DNA of 64,000 nucleotides from Adenanthera pavonina (GCA_026686845.1 JAIVEN010000013.1:9630001-9694000), one strand, 5' to 3'. Shown: positions 23,965 to 38,685, counted from the first letter of the stretch. Notes: generated from the sequence alone by a model not told the origin. Program-made: numbers and translations.

Positions 23965-25190
23965 ATAAATATTTCATCCTCAAAATTTCGAAATTGTACC
24001 TCAAGTAAAAATCTTTGGACACCTTCTTCGCATGGATTCTTCTATCTCCTACATGACATCGTTGGATGTTAGACCGCTTCATAGCACTTTCACTTATTTT
24101 TTATGGTCTTATTCCTCAGCTGTTTCACCTTTACATCGAGAATTTGCAATGACGTGACCTCAAAAGTTAGATACTCTTGTACTTAAACTTCCTCATCATC
24201 AAATATGTGAGATGGATCTGAATGATACTTCTTGAGTTGAGACACGTGGAACACATCATGTAATCCTGCAAGATTAGGAAGTAGTGTCATCTTATATGCT
24301 ACTGGCCCAATTTGCTCCAAAATTTTATATGGACCCATATACCGTGGAGTGAGCTTCTTTGTTTAAATTTATCTTCCAACACCTACGGTAGGAGCGACCT
24401 TCAAGAGTACATGATCTCCAGCATCAAATTCCAATGGTCTCCTCTTTCTACTTGTATAACTCTTCTGTTGACTCTAGGTGGTTAGAAGCTTCTGTTGAAT
24501 ACTTTCCATTTGCTGAGAGGTTTGGTCTACAATACTTGGGTCCAATAGACTCTGCTCACCAAGTTCAACCCAACACAATGGTGATCTACATTTTTGGCCA
24601 TATAATGCTTCATATGGAGCCATTTGCAAACTGTTGTAGGAAAATTTGACCAACAACAGATATTGATCCCAATTGCCTTTGTACTCCAGAACATGAGCCT
24701 GCAACATGTCTTCCAAAGTTTAAATTGTTCTTTCAGTCTACCTATCAGATTGAGGATAATAAGCGGTACTGACATTTAACTTCATCCCCATGGCCTTCTG
24801 AAGAGACTTCCAGAACCTAGATGTGAACCTATGATCTCTATCTAACATAATATTCATTAGAATCCCATGTAATCTTACAATCTCGTTTATATATAATTGG
24901 GCTAACTTCTCCATCGAAATGGTCTCCCAAATTGGAAGAAAATAGGCCGACTTTGTCAATCTATCTACAATCACGTATATTACATTGTGCCCTAAAGAAG
25001 TCCTTGGTAAGCCTATCACAAAATCCATAGAGATGCTATTCCATTTCCACTCAGGACTTTCCAGAGGTTGCAATGAACCTGCTGGCAATTGGTGCTCAAT
25101 TTTCACATTATGACAAATTAGACATCTTGCCACACACTCTGCAATATCCTTTTTCATACCTAGCCACTAGTACCCTTGCTTTAAATCTTG
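23965..25190 (-). pseudogene. gypsy integrase with C-terminal chromodomain-like region
   Basis: Minus-strand reading gives the zinc-binding start (ARCLICHNVKIEHQLPAG, near 25110), then the catalytic core with SMDFVIGLPR (first Asp, near 25035), LDRDHRFTSRFW (second Asp, near 24830) and a TERT-type Glu just after a stop near 24735. It continues with NWDQYLLLVKFSYN and the basic GPYKILEQIGPVAY stretch. The end, from about 24240 to 23965 (FEVTSLQILDVKVKQLRNKT), has the form of the chromodomain tail of Tekay-type chromoviruses. That tail steers integration to marked chromatin in related elements. Stops and frame changes occur throughout. Confidence 0.75.
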
Positions 25191-25650
25191 ATACATCTTA
25201 GTGGAACCTGGGTGAATAGTATACTTGCTTTTATGAGATTCCTCCAGAATAATTTCTTGCAATCCCATAACATTTGGCACATAAATCTGACCGTACCGGA
25301 TGGTGCCATCCTCCAGTATATCAAAGTCCTGGGTCTTTACTATTTCAATTCATTCCCAAATGCCTAAAAGATAGTTATCCTCCAACTAAGCATAGCAAAG
25401 GTTTCTCAACAGATCACTTGATACATTGATAGATGCCATTACTAGAACTCTAGGGTGTACATTGATGGATAACTTCATATCTCTCAGGCTTTCCAATAAT
25501 TACTGCGCCTTAATCATCACTGTGACTATACGGATTGACTTTCTGCTCAGCGTATTCCCCACTACATTGGCCATGCTAGGATGATACTTCAAAGCAAATT
25601 CATAATCTTTCAAGAATTCTACCCATCTCCTTTGCTCATGTTTAACTTCT
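25191..25650 (-). pseudogene. gypsy RNase H C-terminal remnant and linker
   Basis: This stretch lies between the recognisable RNase H start (FNDHESLKYLFNQKKLNM, near 25690-25640) and the integrase. Relatives have the rest of RNase H and an integrase N-terminal zinc region here. The frame is broken by many stops, so only the order supports the call. Confidence 0.45.
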
Positions 25651-25983
25651 TCTGGTTAAAGAGATACTTCAGACTTTCATGATCATTGAATACCTCGAAT
25701 TGAGCACAATATTGAGTCCTAAAAGCCATCTTAGGATATCCTCTACATCCACCCAAAGTTGATGGTATCCCGACCTAAAATCAAATTTAAAGAAAACTGA
25801 GGCACCTGCTAATTGATCTATCAAATCATCGATCTGAGGAAAAGGATATTTGCTCTTGATTGTTACCCTATTTAACTGCTTGTAATTGATGCACAACCTA
25901 AGACTGCCATCCTGCTTCTTAACAAATAACATTGAAGCTTCCCAAGGTGAGACACTTCGTCTGATAAAACCCCTATTCAACAA
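25640..25983 (-). pseudogene. gypsy reverse transcriptase, N-terminal part fused to RNase H by deletion
   Basis: Minus-strand residues include SPWEASMLFVKKQDGSLRLC, INYKQLNRVTIKSKYPFPQI and FKFDFRSGYHQLWVDVEDI, the first half of a gypsy reverse transcriptase including the first catalytic Asp region. After EDI a one-base frame change leads to PKMAFRTQY and then, without the palm and YxDD motif, straight into FEVFNDHESLKYL of RNase H. About 200 residues expected in the family are therefore missing. The enzyme is dead. Confidence 0.8.
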
Positions 25984-26274
25984 ATCTTCAATCTACTTTT
26001 TGAGTTCTTTTAATTTAGATGGTGCCACTCAATATGGAGCCTTAGAAAGAAGACTTGTCCCTAGCACCAAATCGATGGAAAACTCCAGCTCTTGTGATGG
26101 TGACAAGCCGGTGATCTTCTCTGGAAACACATCAGAATATTCACACACAACTGGATATCTTTCTATACATCCTTCTTTATTCACGTTAACAAAGAAGAAA
26201 ACTAGAAACTATTGGCACCCTTTCTGCAAGTGCCTGTTGTCTTGGGAAAAGGATAGACAAATATTTTCATCCTC

Positions 26275-26680
26275 TTAGACAATAGGGATATTCCTCGACA
26301 ATGACACAATCTTTTGAGCACAGTCAAGAATAACATTATTTTCCTCCAACCAATCCATCCTAATGATAACATCAATCTCTTGCAATGGTAGACAGATTAG
26401 ATCCAATGTAGTCCTTCGGGGTTTAAAACGAACCATACAATTCAGACAAGCTTGAGTAGTTCTTAATGAAACTCCCATGGGTATGGAAATTGACAAATCA
26501 AAAGGTAACTCCATTGCCATAATACCCAATCTCTAAGCACAATCAAAAGATATAAAGGAATACGATGCACCAGAACCAAACAATACATGAATAGAGACAA
26601 CATTAAGTTTAAGTTTACCTCTAATCAAGTTAGGTGCTACATCTACTTCCTGTTTGGTTATTGTGAAGACTCATCCGAGC
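26275..26680 (-). pseudogene. gypsy aspartic protease region
   Basis: Minus-strand sequence reads VLFGSGASYSFI, then LPLQEIDVIIRMDWLEENNV, the layout of retropepsin in plant chromoviruses (normally D-S-G-A-S at the active site and GMDWL later). The catalytic Asp position is Gly here, so the protease would be inactive even without the frame damage. Confidence 0.7.
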
Positions 26681-27001
26681 ATCATAGGCCTTCTCATTGC
26701 ATTATCATGCCTTGGCTCACAACAATTCCGTAAGATATGTCCCAGTCTACCACAGTTATAACAAATCAAACATGGTCGATCACCATGATTCATCTCGCAT
26801 TGTGTGCATGGATTTGAGGTACTACCTGAATTGTATGGAGATGAGGCTAAATCTCTTCCTATAAATTTACTCTGACTAGAGCTCCTTTGGTTAAAGCCTC
26901 CTCTATAAAATTACCCTCTACCATACTAGCCTTTATTAGACTGATCCCTGCCAAACCTATATCTTCCTCTACTAAAATGGCCTCTATTATGATAGTCTCT
27001 T
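26681..27001 (-). pseudogene. gypsy gag C-terminal part with intact CCHC zinc knuckle
   Basis: Minus-strand reading gives an Arg/Gly-rich stretch (RDYHNRGHFSRGRYRFGRD), NQRSSSQS and then CYNCGRLGHILRNC, a complete C-x2-C-x4-H-x4-C nucleocapsid knuckle. It is the direct continuation of the gag segment that resumes at 29883, after the inserted solo LTR. Confidence 0.75.
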
Positions 27002-29882
27002 TGTAACATCTCTAAGAGCTAGAATATCTAGATATCTATAAAGAATTCACAAAAACGAACAAACACCATTTTGCATGAAAAAAGGCAAAGAGGTTATTTT
27101 TCCTAGTTGGGTGGAAAAATGATAAAATTATGTTTTCTCCCCTAAATAATTATAAAAATGACATCGATGTCCCTAAATTTACAAAATTTTTTAGGAATGA
27201 GAATAGAAAAATCTTTGGCAAAAATTACACCTACAACCTGAAAGTTTTAAAAATTATAATTTGGTCTCGGGTCGGGGTAATTTTGTAAATATGTAAAATT
27301 ACTATCAGAATGAAGTTTTGCAACATGTTGAGTCCAATGATATATAGCATGGAGGTTAACTGATTAAAAAATGAAGAAATAATCTGTGCCAAGTATCCAA
27401 AAGTAACTTAATACCAATAAAGTTGATTGTGGGCCCCACAGAAGGTTAAAATGTGATCGTGATAGGATTTGAGCCTTACACAGATATTGTTTGGGATATG
27501 ATAATTAAAAAAATATTAATATAAAGTTGGAATAGTCCTATATCCCTAAAATACTAAATTACTGTAAAAGCGACTTTGTCGGTACTAGTAAAAAGTATCT
27601 GCCACAGGATATATCTGGATCAAGAAAAATATACAGTATTTGGACAATTTTTCCTCTCTTCTAGGCCTCTAGATAGATCACTTTTTTTGGCCAAAACTTC
27701 TCAAAGAAGGATTTAATTTTTTGCCAAACAATTTCTTGAGGAAGGCTTGACTTTTTGACCAAAAGTAATTAAGGATTAAGTGAGTAATTAGTGAGCTAAT
27801 TAAGCCAATTAACCCCTCCTTTCTCCTTATTTTAGACGTGAGGTCTGTAACAGAAAAACACAAGAAAGAGAGTTAAGAGAGAAGGAAGAAGAGAAAGCTT
27901 GAGAAAGCTCTAAGGCACAAGTTGTGGTAAGCAATTCCTATTACCCTAACTTGTGATTTCAAGTAGTTGGAGATAGTTACATGGAGTATTTTCTATCCTA
28001 TTCCTCCCTATGGAATTCAGCCACCTAAGTCATGCAAGGGATGAGTTTTTATGCACCAAACTTAAGGGAAAGCATAAACTAGTAGCTTAAAGCATGATTT
28101 TGGTAGTTGTGGGTTGTATTTCAAAGTAAAACATTTTCTTCCCTTTTCTTGCTAATTTTGGTCCGAATAGAGCATCACTTAAGAGTTGGAATTTCATGTT
28201 TTTCATGTCAAAAATGAGTTCCTCATGGTGGAAAACCTTAGGAACAAGTATTGATTTCATGAAAAAGCCAAAGAAGAAGAAAATGAAATCTTAGGGTTTG
28301 ATTTGGACTTTATGAAACTACCCCTTGAATCAGTGGCTTTAAGTAGTTAATTGGTGATGCAGTAGGACTTGAAGAAGCCCAACGAAGCTAGTGGGAGCAT
28401 TGGCATTAGGTGGAAGAGAAAGAGAAAGCATAAAGGTAGTATTACTTTCTTACTTGCACTATGTTATCATGGTTGCTTTCAATATGTTTGATACTTTGTC
28501 ATATGATTTAATTGTTGCCTTGTGATGTTTTTTATGATGTTGGCCTAGTTTAATGAGGGTCTTTGAGACCCCAAGATCTCCATTTGAAAAAGAAATTCTA
28601 CCAAATTTTTTGTGAAATCATATGACTTAAATGTGCAAGTGTGTTTAATCAATGATTCTTCAATGTTTTTATCTAAATGTGATAATATGATTGCATGTAT
28701 GGGTAATTGCTACTGAGATTATTTGAATCTCAGCTCCCCTCAATGACTAACCATGCTAGGGAAAAACAATGGAAAAGAGCTAAGGGAGGAGCTAGATGCA
28801 TGAAGAAGATAATGATGAATGGTTGACGACACAACGTCATTATGTTATAATGTGATCATTTGTATCAATATATGTATAGACCAGTGATGCTTCCATTATT
28901 TTTTATCATATATTTCTAAGTTTTTCATTATGTTATGTATGAATGTGGTATAATGAATGATGATGTAAATATCATATGAAGCTCATTTTGCCAAAATATG
29001 AATGGAAATGTACAATCTAGACACCCTAAAAGAAATATAGGTACTTTTCATGTATGACAGGGAAATTAGTTTAATTAATATATATGCTCTTAAATTAAAC
29101 AAATATATCTTTAAAATAGTCAATAGAGAACCCTATCTGGAATTGTGTACGAATCATTGTGATTTTTTAAAGTTAAGGTTCAGAACAGGGCAAGATTGGG
29201 AAAACTGGAAACTGAAAGTTAGGTATTGGAAAATTCAAAAAATAATATAAAATTGTACGGAGCTCCAAAAATTTAGTGCTTTGTATATATAGAAACGTTT
29301 ATTGTTTAAGTCATATGTCACTGATTTAGAGATAATTGGAGCTATATAATAGAAGATATAGAGGTTTTCCCAAAACTGTTCCAATAAAAGTTGAATTCTG
29401 ACCCTTCACGATTTAAGTTAATTTTATGCCCTGTTCAAGTGAAATAAATATATAAGAAAAATATGTATAGAAATAAGACATGTAGAGCTTTCAAATCACA
29501 TAGAGTATGCACAATTTAGTCTAGAATATAAGGAAATATGATTTTTCAAAATTATTGTCAAAATTAGGAATTTTCAAAAATGACCAAATCTACAGTACTA
29601 TTTGAAGGAATAAAATGTATTGAATGGCCCAGTCTTTGCTCTGTTGCTTTTTTTTTCCCATGTATAAAATCTTTTTATCTAATTTTAGAAACTTGAATCA
29701 TTTCAATATGATTTTTTTAGAATTAGTTATAAATTTTTAAATGGAATTTGCCAAGTGAATAGTACCCGAATAAATTGAAAATTCTGTTTTTAATATATTT
29801 TGATTCTAGTTTCTAAACCATGATGAAAGGCATCTATAATGATCTAATACATGAGAAATAGACTTTAATATAAGGTGTTTCA
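27002..29882. repeat. Solo LTR (2,881 bp) inserted in the chromovirus gag
   Basis: The insertion starts TGTAACATCTC at 27002 and ends AAGGTGTTTCA at 29882. It is bordered by an exact 5-bp duplication, CTCTT (26997-27001 and 29883-29887). It carries no coding sequence, PBS or second LTR, so it is best read as a solo LTR left by recombination between the LTRs of a complete element. The family differs from its host element; a reversed relic lies at 13802. Weak open frames within it (27678-27863, 29050-29250) look spurious. Confidence 0.8.
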
Positions 29883-30786
29883 CTCTTCGTCCACTAGAAC
29901 CACCATTACCGCTACTATTACTAGATCCACTTCCTTTACTAACACCTCCAGTAGGTCCTAGATGAGAAAAAGCTCAGACCATTGAATTCTTCTTTTCCTC
30001 CTCCGTTTCCTACATTCTCTGGGATAGGACATACATCTTTGCACATAGATCCTCAAAGGACATAAATTCTACCAACGATAGCTTCTCCTTAATTTCTGGA
30101 CGAGCTCCCTCAAACAAACGTTGAGCCTTCCAGCTGTTATCAGGATAATTTTTTAGGTAGGTCGAGCATTTAGCTAAGTCTAGGAATTGATCAATAGAAT
30201 TATCAGCTGATAAATTCCCCTGTTGAAAAGCTAGAAATTCTACCTCCTTTTGCATTATCAAGGCAGGAGGGAAGTAGTGTGCAAATAATCTTTCTTTAAA
30301 CTATTCCCAAGTCATCAGAGTATTCATGGATTCAACACTTGGGAGAACACTCGTCAACTAATGCTTAGCCTTCTTCTCAAGTTTAAACACTGCCAGTTGA
30401 ACCTTTTGTTCAGAGGTGCAATCCATCACACCAAATACAGTTTCCAATTGATTGACCCATTCCTCAGCCAATGCAAGGTCCATCTCACCTTTGAAAGCTG
30501 GGGGATTAAACTTTCAAAAGTCTTTCAGTTGAGAGGAGATACCCTTTCTTTTGGTTCTTAGGGCTCTTTCAAGTTCCACCTCATTCTCATCCTCATCATT
30601 TCCAGCATGTAAGTCCACATACATACTGGCCTCTTCATTCACATCATCATACACTTGTCGATTCAATTACTCTTGCATCCTATTCAATGTTTCCCCCTGT
30701 GTATTTACTTGATCAATGAGGCCTGCCAACATCTCATGCATTTGTCTCATCAAATCCCTACTACCCTGTCTTCCCTTGCGAGACAT
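29883..30786 (-). pseudogene. gypsy gag N-terminal and capsid region
   Basis: The likely start on the minus strand is ATG at 30786 (MSRKGRQGSRDLMRQ). The Retrotrans_gag-type capsid region follows: WVNQLETVFGVMDC, VQLAVFKLEKKAKH, FKERLFAHYFPPAL, SIDQFLDLAKCS, FEGARPEIKEKL. At least four stops interrupt it. The remainder of gag continues at 27001 beyond the inserted LTR. Confidence 0.75.
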
Positions 30787-30920
30787 TTTCTCCAACACCC
30801 AAGCAACAACATATTCAGTTATATGGCTCTGGACTAGTATTGCAATGGGAATATACAAGTCTATGCAATTAAAGTTATGTCAAGTATCACCACAAACAGA
30901 AACAATGGCATAAACCATTA

Positions 30921-30931
30921 CTCTGATACCA
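30921..30931 (-). promoter_or_regulatory. Primer binding site of the chromovirus (tRNA-iMet type)
   Basis: On the minus strand TGGTATCAGAG lies three bases inside the end of the 5' LTR. It matches the 3' end of plant initiator Met-tRNA. Confidence 0.85.
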
Positions 30932-30934
30932 AAA

Positions 30935-33498
30935 TGTAACACCCTACTCTAATGTACCCCACATATCACCTGAAATTTAAAAAAAAAAAGTAAACAAACG
31001 GAACCGAAATAGCTGTTTAGATTGCGGCGCCGCGACCTCAAATGTGCCACCACGTACGGAAGCTCTTGGGTTCTAAATTTTTCAGCCAAAGATGATTGGC
31101 ACCACGGCCTAGCTTCTGGAGCCTTGGCACCTCCATGCTGATACCATATCAGCATTTTTCAAACTCCCAATGTGAACTTCTGACATGTATAACTTTATGC
31201 TCCGACCTCCGGTTGACCTAGTTCTAACTCCTATAGGTCACTCTTATCCTAATCTTTCTATAGACACTAATTTCACTCAAATCCATCTCCATATGGAGAT
31301 TTCGAACACCGGACACCACTCTTAACTTTCTACCTCCAGTTGCCACCAAAGGTAATTTGGCATTTAGAGACCATTCACACATGTCCTAATTAACTCGACA
31401 AACTTGTCCAAAAAGATTTCACCTTAAAGGAACCACTCCTACAAGATTTGACCCCTTTGAACCACAATTCCACTTAATGGGCTACATGCCCAAGACACAC
31501 ATACAAGGCCCAAAAAGCCCATTTTGGGCTCATAGACAACCATCCTAACACAAGACACCTGTTCCATCAATAACGTCCCACGTTAGGCCCAAACCATCAT
31601 CACCCATACATACCACATACCCAAACTTATCATTATCAACATCATCATTACGATCATCCATATCATCACACAACATTAATAACTATCATCAACTCAATGT
31701 TATTGTTATCGTATAGATAACAAACATACTACCCTACTTAGCACCATGCATACATAGAAAATACAACATACTACCATGACTTGAATATTCTCACGTCTGA
31801 GACACTATGACTCTGTTGTCTTCTCCAGACTAGTACTAGAACCTTTACCTGAAATGTTAGTTCATGGGAAAAGGGTGAGAGACAAAGTCTCAATAACTGT
31901 GGACAATCACAAGCAATATATATAATAATTCATACAATAATGTAACTGGTTCCATGATTGAAAATGTAATGGAAAGCATGTTCCCCCTCATACATAGCTA
32001 GAATCGCGAGTTGTTGTCATAATATGATATTTCATATAGGTGACTCCCTTCTAACAGTCGATGAAGACTGATTCTGGGACATCACTAAGCTCACTTCACA
32101 CTAGTGCACCTGGCCAAAAGTAACATTAATGCTTAGACCATGGCTCTCCCTCCTCTAGGCCATCACAAATTGGTGGTGATTTAGGGAAGGTATAGTCTAC
32201 TGCCGTCTTGCTCTCTTGACCATAGAAGAGGATTAAATGACAAGGATCTCTTCCTTATTTCACCATACCATATCTCATCATATCCTATCATATATCATCA
32301 TCACCACCCGATCCACTTTTCCTCACAATGTTCATGTGGTGGTGATGTTCGTCCCACATCATTATATAATCATCATCATCATCATGTTTCTATATGCCAT
32401 GCTATGAAATCATAAAATGTCACGTCATCATTATATATAATCATCATCATAATCATCATCATCTACTTTATCTTCTAGTCTTGTACATACCACAATATGT
32501 AGAAAAACCATATACACACATAGTATTATTGTGGTATGAACATAAACATGTATGTATACACATATAGAGACACTAACATATAATACATCAATACAAACAC
32601 TTGGTTACTTTAAGTTGTCAACACAACACACGTGGATTCCAAAAGCTTCTTGGATTGCCTACCACAACTTGTACTCCTCTGGTCAACCAAACAATCTCTA
32701 CAATGTCATAATATCTTTAATTAACTTATAGCATAATTATCCAAAATTCACAATTCAATCAATTATGCTTAACTCGAGGTTCCAACTACATTTTCAAGCA
32801 TCAATGAGATCCTAATAATCATTCAAATCCTAACTAATCCCATTCATTTTTTATTTCATGCCCTCTCAACTAAAATCATCCTAGGGTTTAACTCAAACTT
32901 ATCACTATTCGTTCAAAACTCATACCCAAGGTTTTCTAACACTAAATAGCACCCAAGGCTTCCTAACACTAAATAGCACCTCATTAATCTCATTTCATCC
33001 ATTTTACTCGATAAGATTTGGCCAAAACTGAAAACCTAACATATATTCTAGGAAATCCAACTCAAAAACCAAAGAAAATGGAGAGGGAGGAGTAAGGATT
33101 ACTTGTTAACCAAGATCGATGCTCCCAGGGGCTGAAAGTCACTCCCAAATGCCAGAAATCTCAAACCCTAGCTCTGCTTCGTGTCTCTCCCTCCATTTCT
33201 CTCTTTTCTCGGCTGATTGAATTGCTTCTATTTTAAACTGATTTACAGTCTGCCACGTAGTGGTGGGTAAGGTTGTAGCAGCATAAGGCATTTTTTGTCC
33301 AAAAATTTCACAAAATTCAAGCTCATTTGTCGTGCCCTATGTCTCGCTGCGGTGATCCTGTTTCTCACATCAGGGTAAAGCTTCTCTGGCTCCACTTTAG
33401 TCTTCTTTCGCCTTGGTTCCTTTAGTCCTGCACATATCATCAATTCTACTTCATTTACTAGAGACTAAGTTCAAGTTAATGTAATGAAGGTTGTTACA
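30935..33498 (-). repeat. 5' LTR of the chromovirus (right copy)
   Basis: TGTAACACCC at the left and TTGTTACA at the right; 2,564 bp. Its order of sequence blocks matches the left LTR and the solo LTR at 33575, with many substitutions. Confidence 0.85.
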
Positions 33499-33574
33499 TT
33501 AATCATTCTGCAATTAATATTCAAGGTCATTACAAAATCCAACGCGACCATATTTCCTTATTAAAAGTGCTAAA

Positions 33575-35885
33575 TGTAACATCTTACTCCAACACACCTC
33601 CAATCTTAACCAATTATTTCAAAAATTGACCAAAGCAAACCAAAACACCCTAACTTTAACTCCTAGAACACCAAAAACTTGAAAAACACTCAAAAGGCAC
33701 AAGAACTAGGCTAGGGCTGCAGCCTACTACAGTACTATCGTGACCTCAGCTAGGCAGTAGAGCTTGGTGCCGTGGCACTAGTATCAGTTTCCATATCAGC
33801 AAATTGCTAATTTTTCAATGAACTTTTGACAAGCATAATTACGTACTCTGACCTTCGATTGACCTGATTCCAACTCCTACAAGTCAATCTTGTCATAATC
33901 TATCCATAAACACTAGTTTCATTCAATTCCATTGTTGTATGAAGATTTTGGACACTCAACATCATTTTGGCCACTTTTTGACCAAAACTCATCACAAACC
34001 TCTTCTAAGTGCTACTAAAGGCAATTTGACCATTTACACAGGTCCTTATTGACTCAATCAACTTGTCCAAAGAGGTTTCACCTCAAAGGAACCGCTCCTC
34101 AAAGATTTGACCCCCTTGAATCCCAAATTCACAAAATGGGTTATATTTCCAAGACACACCATCCAGGTGCAAAAATTCCCTTTAAACACACACACAACCA
34201 TTCTAACTCCTAAACATGCCAAAACATACGTTCATTGCATCACATCATCCCATATTAATCACCATCATCATACATATACATATCATACCACAATCACCAT
34301 TACAATTAAGATTAATCCTTCTATTCAGTACTATCATATTATTGGCACAACATACATAGACAATACAACATACTACCGTGACTTGAATATTCCTACATCT
34401 GAGACACTGCTACTCCCTTATCTTCTACGGACTAGTGCTAGAACCTTCACTTGAAATGTTAGTTTATGGGAAAGGGGTGTGAGACAAAGTCTCAGTAACC
34501 GAGATTAACCACAAGCAACATATATATAATAATTCTTATGATAATGCACATGGTGTAATAATACAAATGTAATGGAATGAATGTTCTCTCTTGCACACTG
34601 CTAGAACCATGAGCTATCACCATAATATGACATTTTGTAGAGGTGACTCCCTTCCAATAGTTGTTGAAAATTGATTTCGGGATATCACCAAGCTTACCTT
34701 ACACAGGTGCACTTGGCCAAAGGTCTACTACTGTCTTGCTCTCCTGATTATAGGAGAGGATTTAACGACATGGATCCCTTTCTTATTTCACCATATCATA
34801 TATCATTATATCATATCATATATTATCATCACCACCCAATCCACCTTTCCTCACAATATTCATGTAGTTGTAATATTCGTGCCAGATCATCATGTGATCA
34901 TCATTATCATCATGTTTCTCAATGTCACTCTATGAAATCAAGTAATGTCACATCATCATCATATATAATCATCATCATCTACTATAATGTCTAGTCATGT
35001 GCATAGCATGATATGTGGAAAAACCATATACACACATAACAATATCGTGGTATGAATGGAAACATGCATATATACACGTATATATGGTAACATATAATAC
35101 ATATAATACAAACACTAGGTTACCTTAGGTTTTCAATACCACACACACGATTTCACAAACTTTTGGGATTGTCCAACCATGACTCGCAATCCTCCGATCA
35201 ACCAAACAACTACTACAATGCCATAATACCTCAATTAATATAATATACAACTTGACCAAAATCCATAACTCAACCAATTATGCTTAACCCAAGGTTCCAA
35301 TACTATTTTCATGCATCATTGAGCTCCTAAAGATCATTCAAACTATAACCAACCACACAAATTTTGGATTCCCAATTTCCTCAACCAAAAATAACCTAGG
35401 GTTAGGCTTAAACCATACATACTCCCTCTAAAACTTATACCCAAGTATCATTAACACTAAATCACACTTTATTAATCTCATTTCATCCATGTTAATAGGT
35501 GGATTTTGGGAAAAACCAAAAACCCAACCATATATCCGAAAAATCCAACTCAAAACCGAAGAAAAATGAAGAAGAATCAAGGAATACTTATCAACAATTT
35601 ATCAAGCTCCTAGAGGTTAGAAATCACTCCCAAGGGTCAGAAATCTCGAATCCTAACGCAAATCCCTCGGTTCTCCTCCATTTCTTTCTTCTTCGTTTGT
35701 CTAATATACTTAAGATTTATAAAAATCCAAGGGCTGGCGCCAAGGTGGCAAGTAAGTTCACTACGGCGTGGAGTTTCTTTGCCTCTACTTCAATCTTTTC
35801 TCTGCCCTGATTCCTCTGGTCCTGCACATATTGTACCTTGTTATTTAGAAACTAAGTTCAGGATAATGTAATAAGAATTGTTACA
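33575..35885 (-). repeat. Solo LTR of the chromovirus family, exact TSD CTAAA
   Basis: 2,311 bp from TGTAACATCT to AATTGTTACA, same orientation and family as the LTRs at 21557 and 30935. An exact 5-bp duplication CTAAA flanks it (33570-33574 and 35886-35890). There is no internal coding part. It begins only 76 bp from the end of the complete element. Confidence 0.85.
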
Positions 35886-36821
35886 CTAAATATAAGGGAT
35901 TGAACATGTAAGAATATGGTGTTATTAGTATGATTTCTATGTTCATTTCTTAATTTGTTCAAAGATGAGAGATAATTATTCTTTTTTAATTTATTTTATT
36001 GTATTTTTCAGAAAATTATATTTTATTTCTATAAACTAGGATTTAAGTAATAAAATTCCATTTTCACTTTTTCACTAACTAAAATAAAAAATATTGAATC
36101 CCACTTTAAATTAACTTTTAAGAGATATTTTGCATAAACAAAGTTTACTGATATTAAATAGTTGTTTGTCTTCCCACTTTTATAACCTAAACAAAGGTGA
36201 TTGAAAATGACTTGATTATTCAGTTGATTAACAAAAAAGTAAAAGATAATCTTTTTGTAAAAGATCATCTACTGATCGAATTAAGATCAAATATTTGGTT
36301 CAATTGATTGTAATTAAATTAATATATTTTTAATTTTATATATTAAAAATATTATATTAAAATAAACAATAAATAATAACTTGAGATCTAAAAATAAATG
36401 AGGAAAATAAGTGAAATATAATTTTAAAATAAAAAAAACTTGGTATCTTTAAATAGCTTTTTTTGTTATACTAGCTTCGAGTAGCTTTTTGTGAATATTC
36501 AAATCTACAAGGTGGATTTATTAATTAATTTAATCATATTAAATAACAAGAAATAATCAAACCCCCTTAACATAGGTATACTTAACATTTGGTTGAAAAA
36601 TGAGCAACACAAATCAATTTATTATTATACATACTTTCATAAGTTGCAAGTTTATTTATTATATTTGTATTTTTATTTTTTTTACTTTTACGTGTGAAAC
36701 AATAAATTTCAATTTGAATAGTTAAAGTTTTATAATCTCTGAAAAGAGGAAACATGATGGATGATCATGAAACATCACATCATGAAGAATAGTGGTTGAA
36801 GGGTGCATAGAGATGTAGTAC
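35886..36821. other. No gene seen
   Basis: Very AT-rich DNA between the solo LTR and the outer CACTA-like element, without a supported feature. Confidence 0.5.
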
Positions 36822-37120
36822 TACTACAAAAAAGACTTTCAAGGACGGTCAAAAAGGACTTTCAATGACTGTTCTTGCGCAGTGGTAAAAGTGGCAGTGA
36901 TAGAAAGTGAGACTTTACAAAATGGTTGTTTAACCATCAACTATCCTGGAAAGTGAATTTCAAGGACGGTTATAGTAAGATGCGTCCTTAAAAAAATGCA
37001 AAAATAAAAATTAAATATATATTTTAATTGATTTTTAAGGATGGTTATATGTAATAAGCGTCCTTAAAAGTGACATTTACGGATGGTTATGTAAATAATT
37101 GTCTTTGAAAATCTCTAAAT
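36822..37120 (+). repeat. Left subterminal repeat block of the outer CACTA-like element
   Basis: Repeated AAGGACGGT, AAGGATGGTTAT and inverted GTCCTTAAAA units lie near the terminus. They mirror the block at 59690-59867. Confidence 0.6.
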
Positions 37121-38520
<1,400 letters not shown>

Positions 38521-38685
38521 CTAAACACAGATAAAGATGTTGGCTTAAAAATAATTAAAAAAAATGCCTGCAAACAAATAGTCCAGCTTAGGAAATAAAA
38601 GGTGAAAGAAAACACACACACATATATAATTGTACCGCATGAAGAGAACTCACACTATTGTTTCCAATAGAAGCAATCACTTTCA

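Larger units (their letters stand above)
21557..33498 (-). mobile_element. Ty3/gypsy chromovirus (Tekay/Del type), minus strand, decayed
   Basis: Two long related LTRs (21557-23951 and 30935-33498) enclose, on the minus strand, a PBS, gag, zinc knuckle, protease, reverse transcriptase, integrase and a chromodomain-like tail, then a polypurine tract. LTR ends are TGTAA...TTACA. Flanks are ATAAT on the left and TTAAT on the right, a target duplication with one mismatch. The LTRs differ in length and by many substitutions, so the insertion is old. Gag is split by a solo LTR (27002-29882). The reverse transcriptase lacks its catalytic core and several frames are broken, so it cannot move on its own. 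Confidence 0.85.

Noticed and set aside
30361..30913. Plus-strand frames opposite chromovirus gag
   Set aside because: The minus strand carries the recognisable capsid sequence; the plus frames have no similarity.
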